Below are positions 32,292 to 44,556 of a DNA stretch of 61,970 bases, piece after piece (position 1 is the stretch's first letter; the number at the start of each line of letters is the position of its first letter). This DNA is from Chara braunii. Its lineage: Eukaryota; Streptophyta; Charophyceae; Charales; Characeae. The notes beneath the pieces are model-generated. The model saw nothing but the letters and a program-made list of their open reading frames with translations, searched no databases and was not told the DNA's origin. The translations under genes were made by a program, and so were the position numbers. Location: positions 3,355,291-3,417,260 of the forward strand of contig BFEA01000062.1 of the NCBI GenBank assembly GCA_003427395.1, written 5' to 3'.

Positions 32292-33504
32292 TGATGCATG
32301 CCCAGTTGGGCAATGTATATGGAGCCAAGGATCTGCAATGTGATGAAAAGGACTGAATGGACAATGCAATGTCAGTGGAACATCAACAGGCAATGTACAT
32401 CCTGAGACATACAAAATAGCACATAGTAGCGCAGTGGAAGACTTGAAGATAAGTCCTGACCTGACCGGGACTGACGCGACATCCCATCATACACCACACA
32501 TAGAAGAAAGGTCCCTCCTTGTATACACACATGGGGGAGATACCACGGAGGAGATGGGGGGGAGAGGCGAGACGAAGGTGGAGGCGAGACGAAGGTGGAG
32601 GCGAGGGAGTAGACCAAGATCGCGATAGCGCAGTCCAAAAATAATTCCTTGCCGAAAGTCCAATCAATGTCTGCCTCAAAAATGTCGGATCATATCCTGG
32701 GCGCCATGCCCACAGTAACCTCTGCCTGTATCCTCTGCCTGTAACCCCTCTCTATCTCGTATCTGATGAAGAAGAAGAAGAAGAAGAAGAAGAAGAAGAA
32801 GAAGAAGAAGAAGAAGAAGAAGAAGAAGGAGGAGGAGGAGGAGGAAGAAGGAGGAAGGAGGGGAGAGAGAGGGAGACTGACAAAGAAGAAGATGTCGCCT
32901 CCCTTGCTGCGTCACCTGCAGGTGCCAACGCCGACCTGACCACCATTCTGTGCGCGTGCACGGGGAGTCCCAGCTATGGGGCCAGGTAAGTCCCCTTCGT
33001 TGCAGGTATGGCCTCCGCCCCTCTGCCTTCCGGTGTTCAGCCTCTAACCCAGTAGCGCAGCGCTAAACAGCACAGCCTGAATCCAGCAGTGTGTCGCTCA
33101 AGAAGTGAGCTACTTCAACTGTCCTCCTGCCCAGCCTCAGCCCAGCTATAAGTAGCGCTGGGCGTGCTGGGCGCTTCCCAGGTACTGGCCTCAAACGACT
33201 TACTTGGTCTGGGCCCCTACCGGGTATCTAGACCGCGCTGCTGATGCAGCGAGGCGCCAAAACGCGCCTGGCCTGAAAGTGGCCTCGTACCTGTGTACCT
33301 GGCCAAAGGCGTCGCCTTGGGACCTGCAGTCCGAAACAACGTCTGGATTCGAAACGACGTCTGAACAGGCAACTGCCGGTACCTGCGGCCAAAAAGGGTG
33401 CCGTGGGCCTCCAGGGTGCGTGCTGGATGGCGCGGGGCCTGGGGGCCCCTTAGCAACCGCCGGGCCCCTCTAACGGGGCCCGTGTGCGGGCGCAGCATGT
33501 AACA
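32292..33504 (-). repeat. 5' LTR
   Basis: About 1.21 kb, matching 20731-22004. It lacks a ~25-bp piece present in the 3' LTR (near 20942-20967), has a short GAGGCGAGACGAAGGTG duplication near 32565-32605, a long (GAA)n run at 32767-32827 and only a vestigial CT run. Followed outside by the CTTGG target duplication. Confidence 0.9.
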
Positions 33505-36118
33505 CTTGGTCTGCCTGCCAGACCCCGCACCCCAGGGCCACTGCACACCAGTTCCCAACTGTCGCCAAATGCGGTCCCACATTCTCCATAGCCAGACAGA
33601 GATGGGGCAATACATAAGGATATGCTTGATGGTTGCCAGGATTATTGGGGCTGGGAAGCCTCCGCTGCATCGCTTGCACCAGGGGAGGCCCAGACCATGC
33701 TGCTGCAGAGAGGTTCTGTCAATCAGCCAGTCATTGGTAGGTAGGCAGCGGTGGTTGATCTGCCACTCTCTGCCAGCTTAGTCTTTGTACCCGTAAACCA
33801 TCGGATGGGTCGAAGGGTATCCCTGCCCATTTTCAGGTGCCGCATCCATCTTGTGAATTACTTTATCCTTGAGGTCGACACGTGGGCACAGCATTCCGTA
33901 TGCAGTTTTGACTGGCAGGGAGTGAAGATGCACTGAGGTAGGATTGCTTTTTTTCAGGTGAGTAGTCTAAGCCTAGAACGAAGGCCAGTTGTGTGCGCAA
34001 GGGAGGTCTCTGGTTTGTAAGCAACCCAGTTCTCTTGATCCTTGAGGACTTGGATCCTATATGTCTGGGAGTGGTCTATCCAGCGAGTCACCACCGGAGA
34101 AGCACGGGTCAGTCTGTTATTACTTTGCAGGTGGAAGAGACCTACCAGGGCTTTCCCGTCCGGATGGGTGTCTACAACATTACCCACCATTTCCTTTTCC
34201 TCTCTTATGGCAACCCAGTGGCTCTCCGCTATTGTCGGCCTCTTTCTAAGAATGCATACCCAATCTAGGGGGATGGAGTCTATTAAAGTGTTCAGGGCCC
34301 TTCCTACCCAGTGGCAGTATCTAAGTTTCTTCCTCAGGACCTCTGAAGAGATCCAATCCCTTCGTTTTGGATCCCAGATGTCCCCCACCCTCACAATACC
34401 ATGCGTCACCCATCCTTTCCATGGTGGTCTATGTTGCAGAAGGTTCTATTGTGCCCATCTGTGATCCACCTGTTTCCAAACAGGGGTTGTCTCATAACCT
34501 CCTCCCACCTTAATGGGGCCACCTTGTCAGGTAGGGGGAGTCTGCGCCAGATTTTAAACCACCAATACCTTTCTCAGCTGTCGGTGCCAAGCCTAAATTC
34601 GAACTGCACGCCAAAAAAAACGAACCAATGCGCTACCGAATTTGGCTGGCGCCTCCAGCCATTTCGTCCCGGTAGTGCCGAGGCTGCCCGCCCCCCGTGC
34701 TAACTGGTGCGGGGAAAGGTACTGGTGGTTTAAGTAGTGTGGTCCAAAACGTGCCCTGCTGTAAATCTCTCCGATCCGCCTGTTGATCGTTTGTTATGCC
34801 AGGGGGGCCTTTCCTTGGCATTGGCCAGTACCTATCCCCCAGCCATAGGCATGGGTCGATGTGGGGAGGTGTAGGCGGGGCCAGCCTGGCGATTTGCTAC
34901 AATGCCAAGGCTCTCCGGGGAAGAAGCGGGCCAAACATCAGACTCTTATTGCAAAGACAAGGCCATTGAGGCCAATGATGTCAAGCCCTCCCTTTGCTTT
35001 TGGTTGGATCACAGACTCCCATGCGACCCTACTTATTACCCATTGGTACTCATAATTACCTCACCAAAGGAAAGCCGCCATCTTCCTCGGGAGTGAGCGA
35101 AGGGTTTTGTTACTCGTAAGGCTGATTTGTACCGCAAGGACGCGAACACTACATTGTTTATAACTAAAGACATACCCACTAGCGACGTTCGTTTGTCCTT
35201 CTACAAGCGTTTTTCCAATACCGGCTTGACAATCCACTAGTCGTCTGATGCCTGTCTGCCCTTTGCTGTCATTACCACGCTAGGACTCTGATGGGGGCCT
35301 GCTTTGGTAGCCGTTGGATTTGGGGAGCCTCCGGAGGCCTTCCCCCTTGGTAGTGTATGCACCACCCTTGGGTCTTGTTCCCTCAATTGACCACCATGTG
35401 CGACACACAGGTCAAGCGGTCCTTGAGACCCTTGATTTCCAAAATATTTTCCGAATAGGGAGCAGACTGGGATGGCCTCTTCCGAAATTGAGGTAACTTC
35501 TTAATTGTTTTTGCGGACTCTGAGCTTTGCCACCAATGCTTCCATGATTATTAGGAACAACAATGGGGAAATTGGGTCACCTTGCCAGATCGAGCGCTGT
35601 AATTGGATCGCCTCAAGGTTGCCGTTCATGTGAACCCGTGTGCCTGCATTTTGGTGCAAGATCGATACCCATCGTGAAAAGTATGGACCAAAGTTCATCC
35701 TTCCAAGACATTTATCCGAGAAAGAACAGTCTACGTCATCGTAGGCCTTCTCAAAGTCAATGAAGACAACGGCCGCGTTATGTTGTGGCTGACTAGAAAG
35801 CTTGAGCATTTAATTGACTAGGAGAATATTATTCTGGATTTTCCGCCCCTTGATAAATCCAGTTTGGGAGGGGTGGATAATATCTTCCATTACATCGTTC
35901 AATTGAGGGACCAGAAGGCTCTTTAGTAGACTCTTTACCAACATCTTATAGACCACGAGAAGCAGCATAATGGGTTTTCTCTCTTTTTTTATATAGCAAC
36001 ACGCTTCGCCTTCAAACTCTCCCATACTGCCCTTCTCGTAGACCGCATGAGAGTACCTCATGAGATCTGTTGAGAGGTCAGGCCAGGAGGCTTCCCAAAA
36101 GTCCTGGGGGTTTCTCTT
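33505..36118 (-). pseudogene. LINE reverse transcriptase and C-terminal region, 5' half of a split LINE
   Basis: Minus-strand pieces in order: EFWE-like DFWEASWPDL and YKMLVKSL...MEDIIHPSQTGFIKGRKI (about 35810-36118); VVFIDFEKAYDDVD and QGDPISPLLFLIIMEAL (35501-35809); GIVRVGDIWDPKRRDWIS (about 34400); then a zinc-knuckle part ending LWRMWDRIWRQLGTGVQWPW and GRQTK at 33505. All match the LINE at 56.3-58.8 kb. It is degraded by stops and frameshifts and begins inside the RT, so it is 5' truncated at about 36118. It continues at 20730 beyond the inserted LTR element. Confidence 0.85.
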
Positions 36119-37344
36119 CCTCCATCTATGCGCGTGTCAACGTGCAAGTGGGTAGATGCGCACGTGTGTGAGTGCGGAGCGCGCACAAACGTGTTGGCAT
36201 GCGTGAATGTGAGTGGGTGCGAGCGCTGCAACTGTAAGCATGAATAAGCGAGCCAGAGCGTCGGAGTAAGTGTATGACCGTGAAAGCTGCTGCTGCAGAG
36301 GGATGAAGATTTCATGCATCTCGAATAATACAGCACGTAGCGGGCAAGCGGAGTTTGGCGAGTGCACTAGCGGGCAGTTATATCTGGTGCAACAGAGTCG
36401 GAGTGGCGGGGTGATATGAGCACCCCGCCCTATTGCAATCTCTGTCATGACTATGTGTCTGTGCGCTAGTGCAGTCAGGTAAGCAGCGAGCGAGCGTGCG
36501 ACAAATAAATTGGTGGGGAGCTTTTCATCAGGCGAGCGAGTCTTCAAAGATTAAAAGCACCGTTTGTGGGCTAAGGAGAAATGACGGGCGCAGATCATCT
36601 TCGACTTTGGGCCTCAATCCTGGCGGTGTTACAGGCTAGCACGTAGAGAGAGGGGGAGAACCTTCTCTTGGGAAGGGGTCTTCATGAGAGGCGTTCACTT
36701 ACCTTACGTTGGTTGCCAAAGTGTAGGAATGGGGGAGCGAGCGCTTGCGGAGAGCTGGGGGAGTCGGTATCTGCCGGATTTTTTTAGTAGCTCATGATGG
36801 TTTATGAACAGCGGAAGCATCATAGTCATAGGGTCATTAGCTTCATCATCATCATCTTCATCAGCATCGTCATCATCAGCATGGTTCTTTGGCGACTACT
36901 TCAACCAGCATCATTATAGCTTCATTGGGCGTGAGTGTTCTAGGGGTACGAGGGTAGATGAGGGCCTCCTATTCCTTTTACCTTTCTTTGTCCTCTCCCT
37001 TTTCCCTTGTTGATGTCGTTTCTCCTCCTTCCCCCCTTCTTCACCCTCTTATTCTCCTCTCCCTTCCCAATTTCCTCTTTCTCTGCCTTTCCCCGTTTTT
37101 CACTCTTTGTTCTTTGCTTTGATTTTTGTGACTCGGCTCCGTTCTACTCTTCTGGGGAGAAGAAGGGTGAGGCGGGGTGCGGGAGAAGCTGGGGTATGAA
37201 TGGGGAAGGGGAGAAGGAGAGGGGGAAGGTGAGGGACGGTGGGTGGAAGTCTTGGGGATTTCGATTTCAAATGTAATAGGAAGGGTGGGAGGGGGAGAGG
37301 GGACGGGGGGGGAGGGGGGGGGTAGGGAGATATCACAAGTCATT
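36119..37344. other. unassigned sequence
   Basis: GT-rich and GCG-rich stretches (36120-36250), a CATCATCATCTTCATC-type trinucleotide patch (36838-36880) and pyrimidine-rich DNA. No convincing gene. Confidence 0.4.
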
Positions 37345-37613
37345 TCTTGATCTGATCCTCCTCCTCCTCTTCCTCTTCCTCCTCCTCTTCCTCCTCCTCC
37401 TCCTCCTCCTCTTCCTCCTCTTTCTCGTCCGCCCCCTCCTCTTCCTCCTCATCTTCCTCCTCGTCTTCCTCCTCGTCTTCCACCTCCTCGTCCTCCTCTT
37501 CCTCTTTGTCCTCCTCCATCGCCTCTTCGTCCTCCTCCATTTCCACCTCCTCCTCCTCCTCCTCCTTCTCCTCTTCCTCCTCGTCTTTATCCTCCTCCTC
37601 TTCCTCCTCCTCC

Positions 37614-37647
<34 letters not shown>

Positions 37648-37655
37648 TTATGCTT
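37345..37655 (-). repeat. acidic-codon repeat array (CCT/CTT-rich)
   Basis: On the minus strand it encodes Glu/Asp-rich peptides (EEDEEAMEEDKEEEEDEEVE). The same word order occurs on the plus strand at about 47281-47350, so this is a shared, inverted copy rather than random microsatellite. It borders the Ty3 RT fragment. Confidence 0.8.
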
Positions 37656-38905
37656 ACAAGCAGCCCAATGAGATAGACCTATGTTTCCTACGAACCGTCG
37701 CGGTAGTCGACTCTTCACCCACGGACTTGTCTTCGGACCCCCGTGTGGTGCAGTTGCTTGACGAGTTCGCCGACATCTTCCAGTCACCTACCGCTGTCAT
37801 GCCGGACCGGTCAATCTCTCACGAGATAATTCTTGAGGTCGGTGTCATGCCGCCAAAAGGTTGCATCTATCGCATGAGCGAGGAGGAGCTCGCGGTCCTC
37901 CGCGCACAACTCAACGACTTGTTGGACAAGGGTTGGATCCGCGCTAGTAACTCCCTATATGGAGCACCAGTTCTCTTCGTATGAAAGAAGAACAAGGATC
38001 TACGATTGTGCATCGATTACCTCAAGCTCAACGCGCAAACTGTCAAGAATGTGGGGCCTCTTCCTCGCATCGACAATCTTCTTGAGCGATTGGGCGGCGC
38101 AAAGTACTTTTCCAAGTTGGATTTGAAGTCGAGGTATCATCCGATTTCGATACGCCTGAACGATCGCTATAAATCCACGTTCAAGACGCGATACGGGCAT
38201 TTTGACTGGGTGGTCATGCCTTTTGGCCTTACCAATGCCCCGACGACCTTTCAAGCGGCGATGACCAACGAGTTTCGTGCGATGTTGGACTGGTTCGTGC
38301 TGGTGTACTTGGATGACATTCTCGTCTACAATCGGACCTTGGAGGATCATCTTGCGCACCTTCGACGAGTGTTGGAGACGCTCTGCCGCCCCAAGTACAA
38401 AGCCAACCGCGACAAGTGCAAATTTGTGCGGCAAGAGCTGGAATACTTGGGCCATTTTGTCACACTGGAGGGCATCAATCCGTTGTCGGACAAGATTCAA
38501 GCCATCCAAGAGTGGCCGGAGCCACGGAACGTCACGGATGTTCGTTCGTTTCTTGGCCTTGCCGGCTACTACCAACGTTTTATAAAGGGATACTCAAAAA
38601 TTGCGGCCCACTTGACCAAGCTTCAATACGAGGATCGACCGTTCGGCTTCGGTGAGGATGCGCGGGGTTCATTTTTGGCCCTCAAAGTCGCGTTACTATT
38701 CGCGGAGGTCTTGCGAATCTACAACCTACTATTGTCGACACGCGTCACTACCGATGCGTCCGACTATGGCATTGGTGCTGTCCTCGAGCAACACGATGAC
38801 GTCGACTGGCACCCGGTGGAGTATTTAAGCAAGAAGGTGCACGTTGTGCACTTAATCAATGATGCACGGAAGAAGGAACTACTAGCCTTCGTCCACGCTG
38901 TCGCA
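37656..38905 (+). pseudogene. Ty3/gypsy RT-RNase H fragment, second copy
   Basis: Roughly 90% like the RT of the 12.8-kb element (23.9-25.1 kb) but on the plus strand. Motifs: DKGWIRASNSLYGAPVLFV, FSKLDLKSRYH, VMPFGLTNAPTTFQ, YLDDILVYNR, FLGLAGYYQRFI, TTDASDYGIGAVL, KKELLAFVHA. A TGA at 37982-37984 replaces the CGA (Arg) of the other copy. It is cut abruptly at both ends: on the left by the acidic repeat, on the right after LLAFVHA. No LTR nearby. Confidence 0.9.
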
Positions 38906-39091
38906 CTTTTCCTAGTCGGGCCTCTTCAGGCGACCAGAAAGCCAACAGGCTGTCACGCAAGGTTTTGTATGTTCTTGCAATCAATAAAATAAATTAAATA
39001 AAGCAAATCCCTTCCTGTTGTGTGCGTCCAGCTTCGAGCGATTATGGTCTTCGTCGGTCCCCAGTCTTAGGAATCTTTAATTGTGATTCGG

Positions 39092-39232
39092 AACAGCAAT
39101 GATGATGCCGATAATAAAATCAAATTAAATATGCCATGTATGTATCAAGATGCCAATTTAAAGAACAACAATGATGATGCCGATAATAAAATCAAATTAA
39201 ATATGCCATGTATGTATCAAGATGCCAATTCA
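39092..39232. repeat. 72-bp tandem duplication
   Basis: Two almost identical units (AATGATGATGCCGATAATAA...ATGTATCAAGATGCCAATT), differing at one or two bases. Confidence 0.85.
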
Positions 39233-39444
39233 GAGGATTGAGAACTGCGACACAATCAGCAAGGAAATACAATCACCAGGCAATGCCGGAAAAGAAAGTC
39301 AAGACTGACTGACTCAGGGCAAAGACAAGGTGAAAGAGGGAAGAATGAGAACTCTTAATAGTCTCAGAAAGTACATATGTAGGGGGCATGGCCAGCACCA
39401 GTCAAGAGTCCTCACTCATCCCCCTGAACCTCACACTCAATCTC

Positions 39445-39972
39445 TCATTTTACTGTCTGTTCCTTGTGCTTCCGGTCGTGCCTCCGTACTTTCTGAGCTA
39501 TCCCTCGTCTGAGATGCGGGAACTCAGATGGCTTTGTGATTGCCTTGTAGTCAATCGTAGCTGGAGAGATATACTTCTTGGCCAGATCAATCAGGTCACC
39601 CCAGTGAGAGTTGTCTGTCAGGGTAAAAGGTACCGGAGGCTTGGGATAGTCGGCGTAGAGCTTGGGTCCAAAGCTGCGGATCAGCTTGGTACCACTCTCA
39701 TTTAACTCTTTCTCCCTCTCCTCAAGGTACTTGGTTGCTGCAATCCAGACTGAGTCAAGGTGTTCATGAGTCTCCTTGCCTTTCTTCACGTAGGGCCTCA
39801 GGTCATGAATGGAACTGTCGGCGAACTCAGTGTGAACCACATAGATGGATAGGTCTTCCTGCCTGAAGCTGACCGCACTGACATACCTGTGTTGGAAAGC
39901 ATCTCTTAGAGCTATCCTGTTGAGACTGGTCAGTACCGTCTCTTGAATTGGGAATGACTGGACTGCACTCAT
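39445..39972 (-). CDS. unrecognised ORF, 175 codons
   Basis: An open minus-strand frame with convincing protein-like composition from an ATG at 39972. It reads through SFRQEDLSIYVVHTEFADSS, HEHLDSVWIAATKYLEEREK and KPPVPFTLTDNSHWGDLIDL to a basic C-terminus (RRHDRKHKEQTVK). No signal peptide or membrane segment. I recognise no family. It is the best-looking non-repeat ORF in the window and lies on the same strand as the split ORF at 40411-40917. Could be an exon, a small intronless gene, or part of an unknown element. Confidence 0.45.
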   Translation of the reverse strand: MSAVQSFPIQETVLTSLNRIALRDAFQHRYVSAVSFRQEDLSIYVVHTEFADSSIHDLRPYVKKGKETHEHLDSVWIAATKYLEEREKELNESGTKLIRSFGPKLYADYPKPPVPFTLTDNSHWGDLIDLAKKYISPATIDYKAITKPSEFPHLRRGIAQKVRRHDRKHKEQTVK

Positions 39973-40410
39973 GTGATGATGCTGAAATGTTCAATGGTTC
40001 AAATAGAGAACACTTCTGGTTGATGCTGATCTCGGGCATAAATAGAGATAACTGGGCTTTGATTGATTTCGATCTGAAAATTCCTGGTAATCCGAACAAT
40101 TGAGTGTTGGATTGTAAGTGACAATGATACTAGATGATTTCTTGATTGATCGATTTTGATCAAGGTTCCTGATACCCCCTTTTCCACTAGCGTGATGCTG
40201 TTGAAACTGATAATTCACTGAGTACTGGTTACTTGGCAAGGCACAGAACATAGTCCATCTGATCGTAGGTCACGGTTCCGATCGTTCGATAAGAACACTG
40301 CGTACTACCCACTTAGCGGCACATAGAGTTCTGGGACATAGAGGATTTGAGCGTCGTTTTACTGATCAGACATGCAGGTGAAGTCCTTGCGGGGAGGGAT
40401 CTGATCATTT

Positions 40411-40917
40411 TCACTCTCTTTCAAGTCCCATAATAGCCTGTTCGACCGTCTCGAGCGATGAGTAAGTACTGTGTAATTTTCCACTAGTCCCATAGAAGTA
40501 GATGACGTATCCAATGATTTCCTGGTCTTTTACAATTGTCAGTGCACATTCTCTCATTAACTTCAAGTGGCACTGGACGTCCTCAGGTGTTCCCCCTTCC
40601 CGAGTTTCCAACTCACCTTGGATAAGAGCATAGGTTACTGATAGAAGACCCTTGCTCCCCATGATTCACCCGTTTTGCAGGAGCTCGTAACCACCACTCC
40701 AAGTGGGGATCATAAGAAAATTCATTGAGAGATCTTGACTAGTGTCCAACAGTATCGATCTTTGGTCCCAAACAAACATGTTACGATTGACTGGAGTCCG
40801 ATGCGATTGATGAATGTCTGCTACTTCAGCAAACAGTGACCCCAACATATCGCCGAAACAAACGGCAAATGCTTCCTCATAATCACAAGCGTGCCTGGAC
40901 AACTCTCTGTTCAGCAC
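40411..40917 (-). pseudogene. unrecognised ORF of about 168 codons split by one TGA
   Basis: Two frames in perfect register (40917-40669 and 40659-40411) are separated by a TGA at 40668-40666, then ATC and ATG. Together they read as one protein: an acidic N-terminal half (EEAFAVCFGDMLGSLFAEVA) and a C-terminal half (MRECALTIVKDQEIIGYVIY; FYGTSGKLHSTYSSLETVEQ). A decayed related copy of the C-terminal part lies 1.2 kb upstream on the same strand. It may be a pseudogene, a readthrough ORF, or two adjacent ORFs. Function unknown. Confidence 0.4.
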
Positions 40918-41577
40918 CGCTCAGGGGGGCACCAATATTTCAAGACTCAAAACGCAGGCTGTCAGCAGAAATTACATCTCTTTTAGGTGTTGACAACTTT
41001 CCAAAGCTAAAAGCCAGGAGAGACTGGTTTGCTAGCACCACAGACTCATGAGATCTGACTCGTATTCCGTCTGATAGTCCTTGGGAAGAGCAAGTTAACC
41101 TGGGATTAGGAATCTCGTGCTTAGACATGCATAAGTGCTCACTTGCAGTGTCCTGCTTTTCACAGTTGAATTGATCAGCCTAGTACGTGGAGCTGCTTTC
41201 CATAGAATAAGGAGCTCAACCCTGTCAGATCTTTGACAGTCAGACCATAATTAAATCCCACTTTCAAAACTGACTTAAGGGCGCGCGTAGACATAAATTC
41301 CCTTAATTCTCCATCAGGTACGTACTTTAAGTACACTCACGGGTCGAACGCGTATATCAAGACTGGTCTCAATGTCTTTTGCTGGGGCTTTGCCCGACTC
41401 ACGCCGAACACTGGTACGAATAACAGGCGGCGAAGAGGTGATACAGCCTCAACTAGAGTTTTCTAATAGCACAACTTTAGTGCAACTCACTTAACAAGAC
41501 AACATCGAATATTGCAAGCTTGATTACTGGACACTGAGTATACGGAACAAATAGACGTGGACTGCTCACCGATTAGG

Positions 41578-41755
41578 AACACTTGACAAAGCCCCTGATG
41601 AACGAGACCTGAGCACTTCCATTATTTTCCGACTTCACCACGACCTGTCCAGATATTCCTAGTGATGAACAAGTACCGAACTGTTTTCCATCATGCCCAT
41701 AGAGGTATATGACGTACTCAGCATTTTCCTGGGTCCTCACTAGTTTTGGTGCATG
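41578..41755 (-). pseudogene. degenerate copy of the 40.4-kb ORF C-terminal domain
   Basis: The minus strand reads LVRTQENAEYVIYLYGHDGK, continuing QFGTCSSLGISGQ, matching IVKDQEIIGYVIYFYGTSGK and LHSTYSSLETVEQ in the ORF at 40411-40917. The DNA agrees best around CCCATAGA...ATGACGTA. A possible third trace (LVIFLMGVVKSK then stop) is near 42200-42240. Confidence 0.45.
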
Positions 41756-42587
41756 TGCAAACTATCCTGTGCAGATAAAATAATCAGACCAATACAAGGA
41801 GGTTGTCCTCCTCTGAGAGGCTCAGCGTTGACCTTACACTGGCTCGTTTATATCGTTGCACAGAGTTAATCAGCAAATGCTCCTCTCATCCACCCCTTTT
41901 CCAGTCAATAACACACACGGACAGAGACTTTACTAGTCACCGCCGAGCATGTACTTAACTAAGCAATTTTCCTGAGATTTACCCTCTTCCCCATTCATCA
42001 ATCAAAAGCGGGGCATCGATTTCTGCTCTCTTCAATCAAGGGGAACAGCCAAACGAGCACTCTATTGGCCCCGTTACACGTCCCAGGACAAAGAAACATG
42101 TGACAGAATATAGGACGGGGGAGTTATCGTCAACGCCCCCATACAAAGTGACAACTCATGAATACCCAACACACCAAGATTTCGTAATCATCACTCTCAC
42201 TTACTTTTCACCACACCCATAAGGAAAATGACAAGGCGCCGCGTACAGACCTTTTTCAAGGCTCCCGACATGACGTCTAATTAGTAATCCCCTCTGTCCA
42301 TAGCCCTTCGCCTCTCAAACAGCATTCAGAATAGCTGAAGGGAAATTAGCCAATTCCTTGTCACAAAGTCATCCCATCAAGTGGGGCTCAGAGCTCATAG
42401 GAACTCCACTAGCACCCACAGTCCAAATTACATGCTTTCCATTCTCCCGCCAAATCTAGACTTATTTATCCTGCAAGACAACTATCGAATTCCTCCACCA
42501 TCGCTTTTTTTTTAATTACTCATTAGCCGATTATTCCCCTGGAGCATACCCAAGATCATGGGTCAACCCTTAACTCGAACCATGTAG

Positions 42588-44013
<1,426 letters not shown>

Positions 44014-44556
44014 CTAGTCCTCTCTCTTTTGACGCCGGCGTGAGTTGGCCTCACGACCACTCTCTACCGGTTCCACTGGCAGAGGGTCCCGCCTCCACTG
44101 GTCCAGTTCGTGCCAGGACTGGGTCGTGGCCTCCAAATCGCTCTCCTCGCTCTCGGCCTCAGTATCGCGTTCCAAGTGTCGTTCTTCCCGATCCACCGTG
44201 TCCGTGGATGTCCCCTCGTCCAAGTACCCGACAGTCACTCTCATCTCGTCCGTGACCCCGTCTCGTCTGCACCTCCTCTCTGCACGGTCCCTAGCTTCAG
44301 TAATCGCCATTTGCAGGTCTGGGTCCACCCTCATTTCTTCCTCTCTCCCCCCTTCTACGTTTATCTTTAGCTTCAACTCCCGCCTGTCGTGGCTGTAGTC
44401 TAGCACGGCCGTCATTGTAGGGCCATCCCCTGACATCCGCTCCCATCTGCAGAGGGACTGGATGCACCTCGGCCTATAACCATACAACCTGCTGCTTCGC
44501 ACCATGGTTGCCTTTTCAAAAAAAATACTGGTCTCTGGATAGTTGTACCCAGACAC
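44014..44556 (-). CDS. unrecognised charged ORF, 180 codons
   Basis: Minus-strand frame rich in Asp, Glu and Arg, including DYSHDRRELKLKINVEGGRE, DPDLQMAITEARDRAERRCR and VTVGYLDEGTSTDTVDREER. The middle looks protein-like; the N-terminal part (YNYPETSIFFEKATMVRSSR) overlaps an A8 run. Both ends may be spurious. No family recognised. Same strand as the ORFs at 39.4 and 40.4 kb. Confidence 0.35.
   Translation of the reverse strand: MSGYNYPETSIFFEKATMVRSSRLYGYRPRCIQSLCRWERMSGDGPTMTAVLDYSHDRRELKLKINVEGGREEEMRVDPDLQMAITEARDRAERRCRRDGVTDEMRVTVGYLDEGTSTDTVDREERHLERDTEAESEESDLEATTQSWHELDQWRRDPLPVEPVESGREANSRRRQKRED

Larger units (their letters stand above)
20731..33504 (-). mobile_element. complete 12.8-kb Ty3/gypsy (chromovirus-type) retrotransposon
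   Basis: Direct terminal repeats (20731-22004 and 32292-33504) start TG and end CA as read (TGATACATG...CATGTAAC). The 5-bp target duplication CTTGG is perfect (20726-20730 and 33505-33509). On the minus strand the order is 5' LTR, primer site, leader, gag, protease, RT-RNase H, integrase with chromodomain-like tail, purine tract, 3' LTR. The leader (about 27.4-32.3 kb) carries nested repeats and an N gap. The coding region has several frameshifts and stops, and the LTRs differ by indels and substitutions, so it is old and defective. Confidence 0.9.

Noticed and set aside
32292-33504. Solo LTR
   Set aside because: Its right flank CTTGG equals the left flank of the LTR at 20731, and the LINE reading continues across both, so it is the 5' LTR of one element.
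41590-41620. Hammerhead ribozyme core (CTGATGA)
   Set aside because: No GAAA partner motif or flanking stems; other CTGATGA occurrences (21278, 32763, 59311) also fail.
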